Assembly (NCBI GenBank): GCA_032358165.1
Contig: JAALGY010000012.1
Coordinates: 1,736,001-1,800,000 of the forward strand
DNA from: Diplosphaera chodatii
Taxonomy: Eukaryota; Chlorophyta; Trebouxiophyceae; Prasiolales; Stichococcaceae
Direction of reading: 5' to 3'
Length of the DNA: 64,000 bases
The position numbers and the translations under genes are program-made. The notes beneath the pieces are model-generated. The model saw only the letters and a program-made list of their open reading frames with translations, did no database searches and was not told the origin of the DNA. Position 1 is the first letter of the stretch. Each line of letters starts with the position of its first letter. Shown in pieces: positions 10,042-22,355 of this stretch.

Positions 10042-13000
10042 ATGCCGTGGCTGCATGGTGCCCTGTATGCCACAATTGTGGAGGCCAAGGACCTGCCGAT
10101 GGACACGAACACGGGCCTCAACTTCAACATCCCAGGGACGAAGAGTGGATTGGGCAGCAAGCTGATGAAGGGGCTCAAATCAATGGACCAGGCTGTAGGT
10201 GAGACGCTCGACTGCAATGGATGGATGTGTTGCAGCGCTTGGCGCCAGATGCAGTTGCACCACTGACCTGTGACGCAGCCACAGCTGTGGAATGTCACCT
10301 GCCTTCCGGTCTGCAAACTTTCACGACCACCTGGAAGGTGATGTTCGCGACGACCTGTTTATGATCTACTGGGCCTTTGGTCACCGCTGCTTCCCTGTGC
10401 CACAGCCAAGGTGACCAGATTGGCAGGCAAGCCTGACTGCTACACGGTGATCGAGCTGGGCGGAGCACGTGTGGCGCGTACACGCGTCGAGATGGACAAC
10501 AACGACCCCAAGTGGGGCGAGCGCTTCGTGATCGCCTGCGCCCACGATATCGACGACGTTGTCGTGCGTGTGAAGGACAAGGACGCTGTTGGTTCCAAGA
10601 CCATGGGACTGGTGAGGGGCCTTTTCCATTTTGCTGTACTGCGAACGTTCAAGAACAGCACAGCTTTGGCATGATGCTCCTGGCTGCACGACCATGGGCA
10701 GATCATGGTGGGTTTTCATCGCCATCACCTGCCACATGCCCAGCTGAGCACGCCTACATGTGAGGTCGCTAACGGATAACCAGGCGTCTCTGTCAGCACT
10801 TTCCTAAATGACTGCCCTGTATCGGATGCAAAGTTGAGCCTCTTCCCCTCTGCAGTGCGTATTCAAAGTGGACCAACTGGACAAGGGGCAGCTCGTGGAA
10901 GGCTGGTTCCCCTTGACAAACGAGAACGGGTCTGCCATCCACAAGCACCGGCCCATGGTCAACATCGTGCTCCAGTACCAGAGTGTTTTGCAGGTGTATG
11001 TTCACCACCCGTCACGAAGTGCAGCATTTGTACAGCACATGCGATGTCTTCACAACCTTCTGCAGTGGGCTCTTCATGACTTCTGCAGATTGAATCATGG
11101 CGTACCGGGCACTTACCGAATTGCTGTTGAGCTCTGGGTTGCTGCATGCAGGACGTGCACTTCCAGCCCAATGCACAGTTTGACGGCATCCAGCAGACAT
11201 ACTTTCCATGCCGCCGCGGCAACCGGGTGGGATTACCAGACCTTCTGCAGGAACTGCAGCAATTTGAGTCGCTAGATTTCACTCACATTGTCATCATCAT
11301 GCATTCTGTACGGTGACGCCATGTGCTTATGTAGGTGACAATGTACAAGGACGCACACTGCAACGGCGTGCCTGACATACCGCTGGCCAATGGCACCCTA
11401 TATAAGCCGGGGAACTGCTGGATCGACATCTACAATGCCATCTGCAATGCAAAGCACTTCATCTATGCCTGCGGTGTGCCGCATCTGCAGACTATGCGCC
11501 CTCGTAGCATGTCTCGCTTCAGCAAAGACAGACTTGAGGCATGGTGCTTGCCCACATGCTGAAGCTGTGCATGTAGCTGACATTGATTATGCATTCCGGG
11601 CAACTTTGCAGGATGGAGCATATACACCGAGATCAAGTTGGTTCGCGACCCAACATTGCCCAACCACCAGACACCGTATCCCACACTTGGTGAGCTGCTG
11701 AAGAGGAAGGCCGACGAAGGGGTCCAGGTCTTACTGATGGTGCGTCCTCTTGATGCACACCTGGGATTGCTTCCACCCGTAGTCGAAGCTTAAGAGACTG
11801 CCACATGTCCTGCAGCAAAGGCCCCACAACGCTTGCAGGCAGCTTGCTGCAGGCTTATGCAATCATGTGAGGCATGCCCAGCGTCTAGGGTCCCCCCCTG
11901 TTTGCAGGTGTGGGATGACAGAACATCAGTGAGTGGCCCTGCCGGCATGATCAATACTGGTGCGCTGCCAAGTCATGCTCTACATGTACAGCAGCTGCTG
12001 CAGGTTCAGACATAATCCTGCAGTGGGCCTGTGTGTGCATGCCATTGGAGGCTTTCACACGGCACTGCAAACTGGATTCCTGTTGCAGGTGGCGTGATGG
12101 GCACACATGATGAGGACACCCGCAAGTTCTTCGTCAACACGCGCGTCAACTGCGAGCTATTCCAGCGGGAGGGTGCGCACGCGCAGGACAGCATCGTCGG
12201 CCGCAACACGACCGATCGTATCTTCACGCATCACCAGAAAACGGTGTGCAGCTATGTGACATCAGCAACACACCGCTCTGCACTGTAGCTAGCACTGCAC
12301 TGGGTTCGCATAAAGTGCTTTGTGGTAGCCTATATACTTGGCGCTGCGACATATGGGATGCACGCAGTGCTCAAAGGGCAGTAACACGTTCGTCGCCACA
12401 CACACCACCTTTGCTTGCACAGATTCTGATAGATGCGGAGCCAGATGCGGGCAGCCACCACCCACCGGGCTCGCGTGTGCTGACATCCTTCGTTGGAGGA
12501 ATTGACCTATGTAACGGACGGTATGATGACGAGGCGCACTCGCTGTTTCGCACGCTGACAACGCTGCACTCCGAGGACATGCACCAGCCGTGCATCCCAG
12601 GCGCAGAGATAAGATTTGGCGGTGAGCCTACATGTGAGGCAGTCTTGCCAAAGTCTGTCACATGACATATCAGTGCGAGACACTCGCAGCACTGTGCAGT
12701 ACGCGAAGGAGAGTTGGCCTTGCTGGGGAGGCTGCACACCGTGCTGCCGAACGACGAGACGACCTGATGTCATGTTCACTATTGGTATCGATGGTGCAGC
12801 CTGCTGATACACCTGTCCGTGCAAGCAGGACCCCGGCAGGCATGGCACGACATCCACTCCCGCATTGAAGGCCCCGCTGCCTGGGATGTGCTCCTCAACT
12901 TCGAGCAGCGGTGGCGCAAGCAGTCCAGGAACCCTGGCGCGCTGCTCAACATGACAACGCAGGTGCCCGGCAGCTGTTGCTCTCGCAGTGCCGCCGCTGT

Positions 13001-15785
13001 ACGCCATGCGCATGTCAACGGGTGCTATATCTATGAAACTGTCGGCAACATACGTGCACTGAATGATCGTTGCACAGCACACGCTTTTGTCCTGTCAGTC
13101 GAGGGCGGTCTGCGCTGTTGTCGTTCCAATGGCAGAGTGGCGTCGCAGGTGCCGAGCCTGGTGCTTGGTGGCAGCGCCCCGCCGGATGGCGACCCCAAAG
13201 TCATGGTCAAGCAGCCCGACGACCCCGAGTCCTGGAGCGTGCAGGTGCGGGGTTCAGCCCCCTCAGCTGTTGCATTGATAAGCCAGTCGACACCCTGGCG
13301 CACAACGAGAGGATGCCTCTGGCCATGCCGTTGCATGCTCGCATGCCCGTCTGGCAGCTGTCAGCCACAACAGCTGTGGTCCTGCTCCTCCCAGATCCTG
13401 CGGTCCATCGACAGCGACTCTGCGGACGGCTTCCCCAGCCATCAGCAGGAGGCGATGCAGATGGGGCTCGACTCGGGCAAGGGCAAAATCATCGAGTACA
13501 GCATTCAGAAGGTGCGCCTGGCGTCTGTACTGTGCTGTCATGCACTGCCCTCTATCTGCCGACGTTGGTGTACTGCTGTGCATTAAGTAATTGTCTCCCC
13601 GCGTCAGCAACACACAGCAACTGGATGGTGCGAGGGTCAGCATGGTTGCATTGAACAGGTGGACACTTCAGCATTAGGTTACTGGCTGCTCTGTTGCACA
13701 GGCATACATCACGGCAATCCGCCGTGCACAGCATTTCATCTACATCGAAAACCAGTACTTCCTGGGCAGCTCGCACGTGTGGGCTCAGGACCGCCATGCT
13801 GGTACACATAGACGCGCAGCTACCATGTTGTGCACTAGACAGTTGCCCAGCTTACGGCTCCTGAAGCTTTGTGCAATCCATCGCTTGGTGAACATGGTTG
13901 CCACATACACCTCAAGCACAAGGTGATGCAACGTGGTGGTGCTTGCGCAGGTGCTGAGCATCTGGTCTGCATCGAGCTGGCACTCAAGATCGTGCAGAAG
14001 ATCAACGCGGGGCAGAGGTTCATGGCGTACATCATGCTACCACTCTTCCCTGAAGGTGGCACACTCATGTGTCGCCACTTCACAACACAGCTGAGCCAGT
14101 CAGAGGCGTCGTGGCGTGGCAGCCAATCTGACTCATACCGACACAGCAGCACGACCTTCATGCTGGCGTCACCAACTGGCCATGTGCGAAGGTCCCAGCA
14201 TGCTTGTGGTTGCAGGTGTGCCGGAGAGTGGTGCGGTGCAGGAGATCCTGCACTGGCAGGCGACCACCGTGCGCATGCTGTACAGCATGGTGTCCGAGGC
14301 CATCAAAGCAAAGGGTAACCTGCTCGCTATCGCAAGCTCTGCCAGCACCCACGCTGCAACATGCCGCCATGTTTGAGGACAGGAAAGTCGGTGCACCTTC
14401 TCGGCAGTCTACAGCACTGATGGACAGGCAGGCCCCTGGACAGGGTTTTGTGGACCCCTGTGCAGGCAGCGGCGCGCATCCGACGGACTACCTGCAGTTC
14501 TTTGCGCCCGGCAACCGGGAGGCGCAGCGGCCCGATGAGCCGCCGCCGGAGAAGAGGGCCCCGGGGGGCGGCGGCGCCGAGCTCGCGCAGCTCACCCGCC
14601 GCTTCATGGTGTACGTGCACTCCAAGATGATGATCGTGGACGACGAGGTGAGGCAGCCTCCCCATAGCTGCCAGATTGCCCTACATGCGTCACATTTGCT
14701 ATTATGGCCAGTCAGTGGATTGGACAACACCTCGGAGCTGCAGATCTGTCATTTCGTGGCATGCACATGTGTCACTTCGCAGCTGCAGAGGAGGATCGGT
14801 ATGAGACCTAATCCTTGGTAAGATGTTGGCTGCCTTGGCTGCCTTCAGTACATCATCATCGGCAGCGCAAACATCAACCAGCGGTCGCTGGACGGCGCAC
14901 GGGACACCGAGATCGCAATGGGCGCTTACCAGGCCGGCCACCGCGCGACTGCTGACTCCACGCCTGACGGAGATGTGAGCACTGCCCTCTTTGGCGCACG
15001 AAACGACACCCGTGAATGATCGATGCAGTGTTGTCATATCTGCAAGTATGTGCTCACAGTCACGCCTACTCCTTTTACCAAAGCAGACACAGATTCTGAC
15101 CAGATCGTCGTCTATTTTGACTTGTCTCATACAGCAAACGTTTCCATGTGCAGGTCAAGGGTTTCCGCATGTCGCTGTGGGCCGAGCACACCGGCATCAT
15201 CTCCCCCAACTTCGACTTCCCGGCTGACATCGACTGCGTGAGGGAGATGCGCCAGATCGGCACCATCAACTGGAACGTGCGTGCTGCCTCCAGCCTGGTC
15301 GCCCGACTCCTAACAGCTTGTTTGAGTTTTGGCAGCACATGCCCTGCACGCCTGCAGCACTTTGACATGCATGCCAATGTTCAATCTGATGGTGGATGCA
15401 TGTGGCCGCTGGCTCCCAACATAGGGGTGTGGGCATCCCTTTCCTCAACCATGTAGTGTGACGCGGTAGCTCCTGCCACTGCAGGTGTACTCTGGGACAG
15501 AGGTGGCCGACATGGCGGGGCACCTCATGGTGTATCCGTACCACATCAGTGAAACCGGCGCCGTCACCTACCTGGGCAGCGAGGTGCTGCCAGACACCAA
15601 GACTGCAAAGGTGATTGCCCACAAGGTTCTACAGGACACGGGTGGGAGCGCGTCTGCAATGCTGACCTTCTACATGTTGACACACCCACTCTGCGGGGCT
15701 GCGTGGGGCCCTGACGCTTGTGCATATACTTCCGCAGGTGCTGGGGCAGAAGTCTCCGACACTGCCCTGCCAGCTGACCACATGA
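10042..15785 (+). CDS. PLD: C2-domain phospholipase D (plant alpha/beta/delta type)
   Basis: Hydrolyses phosphatidylcholine and related lipids to phosphatidic acid and head group at membranes, in a Ca2+-dependent way. Twenty exons join in phase: 10042-10198, 10406-10611, 10856-10993, 11152-11226, 11335-11473, 11612-11739, 11908-11959, 12089-12243, 12423-12621, 12829-12962, 13149-13244, 13395-13511, 13702-13801, 13951-14055, 14216-14314, 14466-14647, 14849-14974, 15154-15276, 15485-15610 and 15738-15785. This gives 834 residues, against about 810 for plant PLD-alpha. An N-terminal C2 domain (~1-150) includes [10 protein letters not shown]. The first HKD motif, HQKTILID (~347), is made across a splice junction; the second, HSKMMIVD (~685), is followed by [20 protein letters not shown]. 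Also present are [11 protein letters not shown] and the conserved C-terminal [11 protein letters not shown]. Both catalytic motifs are intact. ATG 10042 starts the C2 fold directly. Confidence 0.95.
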
Positions 15786-15803
15786 GCCAGAAGCTGCTGC
15801 TGA

Positions 15804-16139
15804 TCAAAGGCAGGGTTGTTGTGATGCGTCGCTGTTGACTCTGGACGAACTCAGTTTGTGTTTTCGCTTTCTGGTACTCCTTAGAAAAGGGATGCTCAGG
15901 GGATGCTGCTCACGCATCCACTGAGAAACCCGTTTTGCAACCTCGACAAGAGCTTTCTGTCCCTCCTCTGTCACTGGCAGCGCAGACCAAATAGATGCAC
16001 GGAGCTGCTGCCCCACAAGCACACATTGAACCCATAAGAAAACACAAATGAACGTTCCGCATCGAGTTGTGTGCATCAGCAAGAACCCCGAATGTGTCAT
16101 CACTGCGCAGCGAGGGCCACAGCCAGCTTCGCTGTGCAT
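15804..16139 (-). CDS. Candidate terminal exon of an unknown gene
   Basis: An open frame on the minus strand follows a very strong pyrimidine tract and acceptor near 16145. Its C-terminal half reads like real protein (TEEGQKALVEVAKRVSQW, then a basic RSTRKRKHKLSSS tail). I found no clear upstream exon, and the window-average GC3 bias is weak here. It could equally be 3' untranslated sequence of the gene to its right, whose coding part stops at 16539. Confidence 0.3.
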   Translation of the reverse strand: MHSEAGCGPRCAVMTHSGFLLMHTTRCGTFICVFLWVQCVLVGQQLRASIWSALPVTEEGQKALVEVAKRVSQWMREQHPLSIPFLRSTRKRKHKLSSSRVNSDASQQPCL

Positions 16140-16538
16140 GACAAAAATGGAAATGAAGAAACCCTAAACAAAGAGGGGGAAGAAGCCCAACACCTGTCAG
16201 CTGCCCCGCTGCTGCTGCCAGCAGCATGAGTCGCGCACTTTGTAACTCATGCTGCTGACGCCTTGGGCAAACAGGCAGTGGATACCGTCGATGCGCTGCC
16301 ACGCTGCTCTCAGCCCTGGAACGCTATCTGACTCCACCGGTCGTTGCCCCATGTCGTTGCTTGCGACAGGACGTTCCTCGCGGCACCCAATGTACATTGC
16401 ATTGCCCGAGTGCAGCGCTGCACCGCACCGCACTGCACCGTTCCGCTGCCTGGGCTGCCCGGGGTTCTGCCTGCTGCTGCTGCTGTGTCGCTGTGTGCCC
16501 TTGTGCAGCAAGTGTGGTCTGACGGGCTGTGTGGCGCC

Positions 16539-18160
16539 TCACGTGGAGTTGCAGCGTCGCAGCTCCGGCTGCTGGCGCTCCTTCTTGGGGAACCTGAGCA
16601 GCGGCCCACTCTCCGGCGTCGGGACCGGGCGCTCTGGAGCGTCCGGGTCCGCAATCCGCCGCAGCGCAGCCTGCAGAACGAGAGCACCGGTCGCATGCCA
16701 GCTCCCTGGGGCCACACAGACACTGTGACGTGCAGCATTGCGGGCATCGAGGCGGTCATGCTGAATCTCGTTGGCCATGCGCAGGGGCACATCGCAACTT
16801 GACCGGCAAGCACAAGTGCAGACGATTGGGGACAGACAGACCGCGGGCAGACTTCCTCTTGACCATGAGCATATACTCTAGCAAACCTCATGCGCACCTT
16901 GGCAGCAGCCTCGGCCTCAGCATTGGAGCGCGCTGAAGTCGTCGAGTTGGCCTTCGAGCGGCCACCATTGCCGTTGCCGCCGTCGCTGCTGCCGTTGCCG
17001 CTGCCGCCCCCAGGCACGGAGGCGACGGCCGCCCCCGTAGCGGAGCTGCGACCAGCCGAGGCACTGCCGCCCTGCCGTGTTGCCATGCTGCAGCAGGACA
17101 GGCAGTACGTATTTTGGTGCGGTTATGCTCAACCATCAAAGTGTCCGGGTACGGTACACATGTGACAGTGGTTTACAGCATACTGCGCACAGTTGTGGGG
17201 TGATTGGTAGGGCAATATGTGCTCACCTGGCCTGTGCAGCAGCAAAGGGGTTGACCCAGGCGCCCGCAGCCGGCACAGGGGCGCTGGCTGCCGGCAGGGA
17301 TTGTGGCGGCGAGCCGCTGCGCTGCAGCTCTGGCAGCTGTGCCTGCAGCCAAGCCAACACCATGATGCCGCAGGGCGATGAGATGGCATGCAGACGGGCA
17401 GGTGCCACTGTCCGTCACAGAGTTGCAACGTCTAGGGGCCAGCCAGCAGGGTTGTGTGGGACAGCATTCACACAGAAAGCACGATGTGCCAGGCTGCAGG
17501 GTGTTGATGCCACACCTTCTTGGCCAGCGATGCAGCGTAGGCGGATGGCCCCACAGGCGTCGGGCTGTTGGCAGACCAGCCGCCCTCTGAGCGTGTGCCC
17601 TGCAGCGCACCAGTGCCCGCGCTCAGGACACCGCCTGGCGTGACACAGTCAGCAGTATGCTGCACACAGGCTCTGCACGTCGTGAGCCAGAAGCTGCCCA
17701 GCGGCAGGTGGTTCAGCATGTGGGCTGTCGACAGGATGAGGCAAGTGAATTCTTATACATATCAATTTATTGCGAGTAGACGGCATGCACCAGCTTGGCG
17801 AAGCTCATGGTGGCGCTGGGGGAGTCGGCATGCAGCGCCGCCAGGCGGGCAGCGCGCGCATTGAGCACCGACCCTGCCGCCAGCGGGCTGAGCGTGTCCT
17901 CGCCGGGCCCTGCAAGCAGGGTTGTCACCAGTCGGCCGGGCGATGCCATGCAATCGCCAGGTCGGGGCGCTGTGGCAAGCCTGACGGGCTCAAGCTGCAC
18001 GTTGTGGTGGTGTGAAGAGCAGCTTGCTGTGCACTGTGCGTCCTCAGGTACTCCGCAGCACACGGTCCCCACCTGCTGTAGCACCGGCGCCCGGGCTGGG
18101 CGAGCGCTGCTGCAGCTGCTGCTGCTGCTGCTCTGCAGCTGCACGCGCAGGATCTGCCAT
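16539..18160 (-). CDS. Ala/Ser/Pro-rich protein with NPF motif (242 aa), unknown
   Basis: Six phase-consistent exons: 18160-18073, 17909-17791, 17599-17516, 17342-17227, 17087-16898 and 16670-16539. The N-terminus is ADPARAAAEQ followed by five Gln. A short helical region with NARAARLAALHADSPSATM comes next, then a Pro/Ser linker, the motif VNPFAAAQA, a Gly/Asn/Ser-rich stretch, a short Ala/Glu helix (NAEAEAAAK) and a Pro/Arg tail ending ELRRCNST. No catalytic domain is visible and it is largely disordered. The NPFAAAQ string recurs at the C-terminus of the kinase encoded just upstream on the same strand. NPF tripeptides bind EH domains in endocytic adaptors, so a trafficking role is possible, but that is inference. 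Function is unknown. Individual exon choices, especially the third, have alternatives. Confidence 0.55.
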
Positions 18161-18341
18161 GTCGGATGTGGGTGACAACGATCCAGTTGCCTGCGTCAAA
18201 AGTAACGTGAGCTTCTTCAATCAAGCCAATTCATCGTCTGCTTGGCACTGACGGCAAGCTCCTACAGCAGTTATAGCCTCCTGTGTTGAAAAGAGGGACG
18301 CCCGCGAGACGTTGAGGACTCCGCTGTGAACCTGCGACCTA

Positions 18342-21300
18342 TCAAAAGGGGTCTTCTGGTGGCACAGATGCCAGGCATGGCTCGGCGCGGACCTGCATGC
18401 GCTGCTGCGCCGCCGCAAACGGGTTGATCAGGGGTGCCCGTGGCCGCGCTGGCCGCGGTTGCTGGGACTGCTGCTGCTGCTGCCGCTGCACCGGCGCCCC
18501 GGCCTCGATCGACACCTGCGCATGTGCAGCGTGCTGCGGCTGCGCCGACGGCCGCGGCGACGCCGGCCCCGTCGGCCGCAGCGGCGACGGGTCCGGGCTC
18601 TGCGCCTGCTGCAGGGGATCAGGAAGGTGTGGTGCGTGAGGGGGTGGCACTTGAGCCGATTCAGAGGGCGAACCCCACAATGTCATGGCAGGACAAAGCC
18701 GGTGCTCAGAGCATGTTGAGGTATCACAAAACGAGTTGAGGGGTGCAGGGTGCCGGGAGGGGGGGCGCGGTGCCTGCAGCGCGGCGGCGGACTGCTCGCG
18801 CAGGTCGGAGGAGCGGGTGCGGGGGAGCAGGCCCATGGCCAGGGCGCGGGAGACCCCCGGCGCCGACGCCGTCGCCAGGCTGCTGCCGGTGCGCCGCCGC
18901 GATCGCAGCTCGTCCTGCAGCGGCTGCAGCCGCGCCAGCACCTCCTCAAAGTCCGGCCTGCACAGCACAGAGGCTTGTGTGCACCATGCCTGCTGTTGTG
19001 ACCTGCATAACCTACAAAAGACACACGGCTCCAGCTGTGTCTGTGCGAGCCGGTGCTTACTGCATGTTGCAAACAGCGCCAGCAACTCAGCACGCCATCT
19101 GCCCTCAGGTCCATTGTGAGATCTGCCCACTAGCAGGATCAACCCACCGGTCAGTGGGCTCGCCCTTCCAGCAGTCCCGCATGAGGGCGGCATACTCGGG
19201 CGGGCACCCATCTGGGATGGACGGCCGCTTTGCATCGTACACCACCGCGTACAGCACCTGACCCACGGTCATGCCCTCATACAGGGCCTCCCCACTGTAC
19301 AGCTCCCACACTGCAGAAACGACACAGATGTCACCACCGTGACACTTGTGTGCGATAATGGCGCTTGACGCCAACACAAAACAGTGTGTACAACCCTGTA
19401 GCACGTCAGCAAATGGCACGCAAGCGCCCAAAGGCCTCCATGACGTCTGCTGCGCCACCATCTGAGTCACTCACTGAGGATGGCAAAGGAGTAGACGTCG
19501 GCAGCCTTGGCGAACTTGCCGAGGCTCAGCAGCTCAGGCGCCATGTAGGATATGGTGCCGTACGTGTGCGTTGACACATGTGTCTTGTTCTCCGCCAGCA
19601 CTCGGCTCAGGCTGCGTGCAGCAAGCGCATGGCGTCAGTGGACGGCACACTTTGATGGCATGAAGGTTTGGTGTCGGGTGGGGCACTCATGCATGATGCG
19701 CATGATGCACGAGCGCACCCGAAGTCGGCCAGCTTGCACACGTAGCCGCGCAGGTCCGTCGCCGTGGACTTGAGCAGCACGTTGGCGGACTTGAGGTCGC
19801 CGTGCAGCACGCCCACGCTGTGCAGGTACGCCATCGCCGAGGCGATGTCCATCAGGCACATCAGCACGTGCATCTGCGCAACCATCACAAACTTCACCTG
19901 TCAGGCGCTTGGGCAGTGGTGTCAAGCCTCTACACCGTCGTGACACTCACCGGCTGCCGGACGCAGACAGCGTTCACGTGCAACATATGCACTTGAGGGC
20001 GAGCTGCTGACCAGGTCGGGGCCGCCACCGGGGGCGCGCGACTGCAGCTTGCCCCGCTCGACGGCTCGTTGCAGCGAGCCGCGGTCACAGTACTCCAGCA
20101 GCATCCACGTTTCCAGCACGTCCTGCATGCAGGCACAGGCGCACGAAGCATTTGCTTCATCCGGGGGCACCCACCCTGGCAGACAGCGTGGTACGGTGCA
20201 CTGTGTCAGCCCAGCTTCCTGCAAGTGCTGCACATGCCAGCAACAACCATGTCATGCACGGCCAGACCAGAGCTCAGGCAGGGAAATCAGGTGCAGCTCA
20301 CCGCCTGTTTTTCAGGCAAGTCTTCTTGGACGTCTGCTGGCACTGCTGCCTGCTCCAAGCTGCCCTGCTGCGCCGCACGCGCTGCATCGGCAGGCGCTCC
20401 AGCTGCTGCCGCCGGCGGCGCCCCCTCGACATCTGTCGGCGCCGCACCGCCTGCCTCCAGACCTCCAGCCGCCATGGCCGCTGCAGACTGCTCGGCCGCA
20501 GACTGCTGCACCGACGCGATCGCCAGCTGCTGCGCATCAGGGCCGGCCACGGGGTGCGGAACATCTGGGCGGTCGCCGCCATTGCCTGCAGGAGGCACCA
20601 TCCTGTGTCTAGGAGCAGGTGAGTTGGAGCTGCCAGTCTATTCACATCAGATAAACATATCAAACACAGGAGGAACAGGCAGCATCAGCTGCGCAAAATG
20701 CTTAGGAGTAAGCCCCACCGCTGGCAGAGTCCTTCGAGGTGGCCTGCGCCTCAGCTCCCGGGTCACGAGCTGGCTCATCATTCACACGGACAGTCGTGAT
20801 GCGATAGGTGATGACCTGTCGGGTGCAAGAAGATCAGTAATATGCATGGGAAACGCTTTCGGAATCTGAGACGGCACAGCCTCAAAGCTGCAGCTGTGGA
20901 GCTGGGCTGCTGCACACAACAGGCAGGCAGCCGGCAGTGCGCACCACGCCAGGGTGAGCGATGGAGGTGGACAACAGCGTCTCGCGGGTGATGTCGTCCT
21001 GCAGGATGAGCGCATGCTCCAGCACCTTGATGGCCACCTGCAGTCGGGGCGGGGCGAGCATGAGCGAGTGACGTTGGGCTCTGGCACCGATGAGCAGGGG
21101 TGCATGTCCACTGCACCAGCCAAGCTGAGCTGGGGAATGTCGCACCATAGCACCCTTCCACCGACCCTTGTATACACACCCTGGAGCACAGCAGATATGA
21201 TGTGGACTCAGCCGAAGTTTGTCAGTACATGGTCAGCGTAAAAATATATCGGTGTGAGGAGCATTTGTTGCCAGGCAAACAAACATACCGAAGGAGCCCT

Positions 21301-22355
21301 TGCCAAGCAGTGGCCCGATCTCGACTCCCTGCGCAGCTCAACAGACAGGACTCGAGCAGCTGGCACCATATGGCTTCGGACCGGCCACACCAGGCTGACT
21401 GATGGCCAACAGCACGGCGCATGCAGAGCGCTGGAATGCCTGCGCGGTGCATGCTACCACGATTGCAGGGCTGAGGCAGATTGCATGCCACAGTAGCGGT
21501 GCAGCACCTCCAGGGGCCCCCCAGAGCGCGTGCGCAGGACTGCCGGCAGACGTGCAAACAGGTCGGAGCGCGCTTGCAGGGAGCTGCCCCGCGGCGACGG
21601 CTGTGGGCGGCTGGTCCTGCGACCGCTGCCTGCGCTGTTGTTGCTGCCACCAGCCAGCGGCGGCAGCTCTGCCACGGTGTCGCGCCGCTCACCGACACTC
21701 GTCTGCAGGAAGGGGCAGCATGTGAAGGGGTGGCGTGGAGGATGACAGCAAGCCGACAACTGCCATCTGCGCATGCATGCGCTTGCATGCGATGCCATAG
21801 AGCAGTGCTTCGAGCATGAGCAGCTAGCACGTGGCCTGTACCTGGCTGCTAAGCTGAGACGACGTTCGCCTGGCTGCATCTACAGCTGGCTCGCCTCCCG
21901 GCAGCACTGGTGGCATCGGCGGCATTGGCTCGGAGGTGGCCGAGTCATTGGGGCTGGCTGGCTTCGAGCTGATCAGCTGCGGCAAGGCAGCAGCTGCTGC
22001 CGGCGATGGCTGGGCGCTGCCTGACTGCACAGCCGCAGAGCTGGTGGCGGCCGTCGACGCGGCTGCAAACGGTGACACGGCGCCAGGCGGCTTGTAGCCA
22101 GCTTGAGCTGCGCCCTCCGCCTGGCTGCTAGCTGCTGCGGCTGGTGCAACAGGCTCGCGTTCTGGTGTCTTCTCCTGAAGCAGTACACCAACAACATAAC
22201 CATTGTTCTGTTCACCGGGTGAGGAGGGCCTCCGGCGTGCCCATCCGCCTGCGGTTTCGCACCTTCTCATGTTCAAGCACGCTGACATCCTCCGCGGCCT
22301 GGACTGGCTTGCGGCGACTGCCACGCGGATGGCCGCCGAAGCAGGAGCAACCCAT
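18342..22355 (-). CDS. TKL (Raf-like) protein kinase with N-terminal acylation motif
   Basis: Serine/threonine/tyrosine-kinase-like enzyme. Thirteen exons in phase: 22355-22263, 22174-21842, 21702-21508, 21328-21289, 21180-21146, 21037-20945, 20815-20719, 20585-20302, 20122-20012, 19873-19719, 19611-19475, 19310-19148 and 18957-18342; 783 residues. It starts MGCSCFGG, a myristoylation (Gly2) plus palmitoylation (Cys3, Cys5) signal. Residues ~30-205 are disordered. The kinase domain runs from GPLLGKGSFGCVYKGRW through VAIKVLEH, the hinge LLEYCDRGSL, the catalytic loop HGDLKSANVLL, ADFGLSR, GTISYMAPELLS and a final RPDFEEVLARLQ. The loop is HGD, so it is a non-RD kinase; VAIK Lys, loop Asp and DFG Asp are all present. 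An Ala-rich block of about 110 residues (exons 7-8) sits between beta4 and beta5. The tail is Pro/Gln-rich and ends with INPFAAAQQRM and EDPF. Exons of 35 and 40 bases encode the P-loop. Confidence 0.9.

Noticed and set aside
12061..14700. Possible fusion of other enzymes in long frames inside the PLD gene
   Set aside because: Frames between the PLD exons are introns. All PLD motifs are recovered by in-phase joins.
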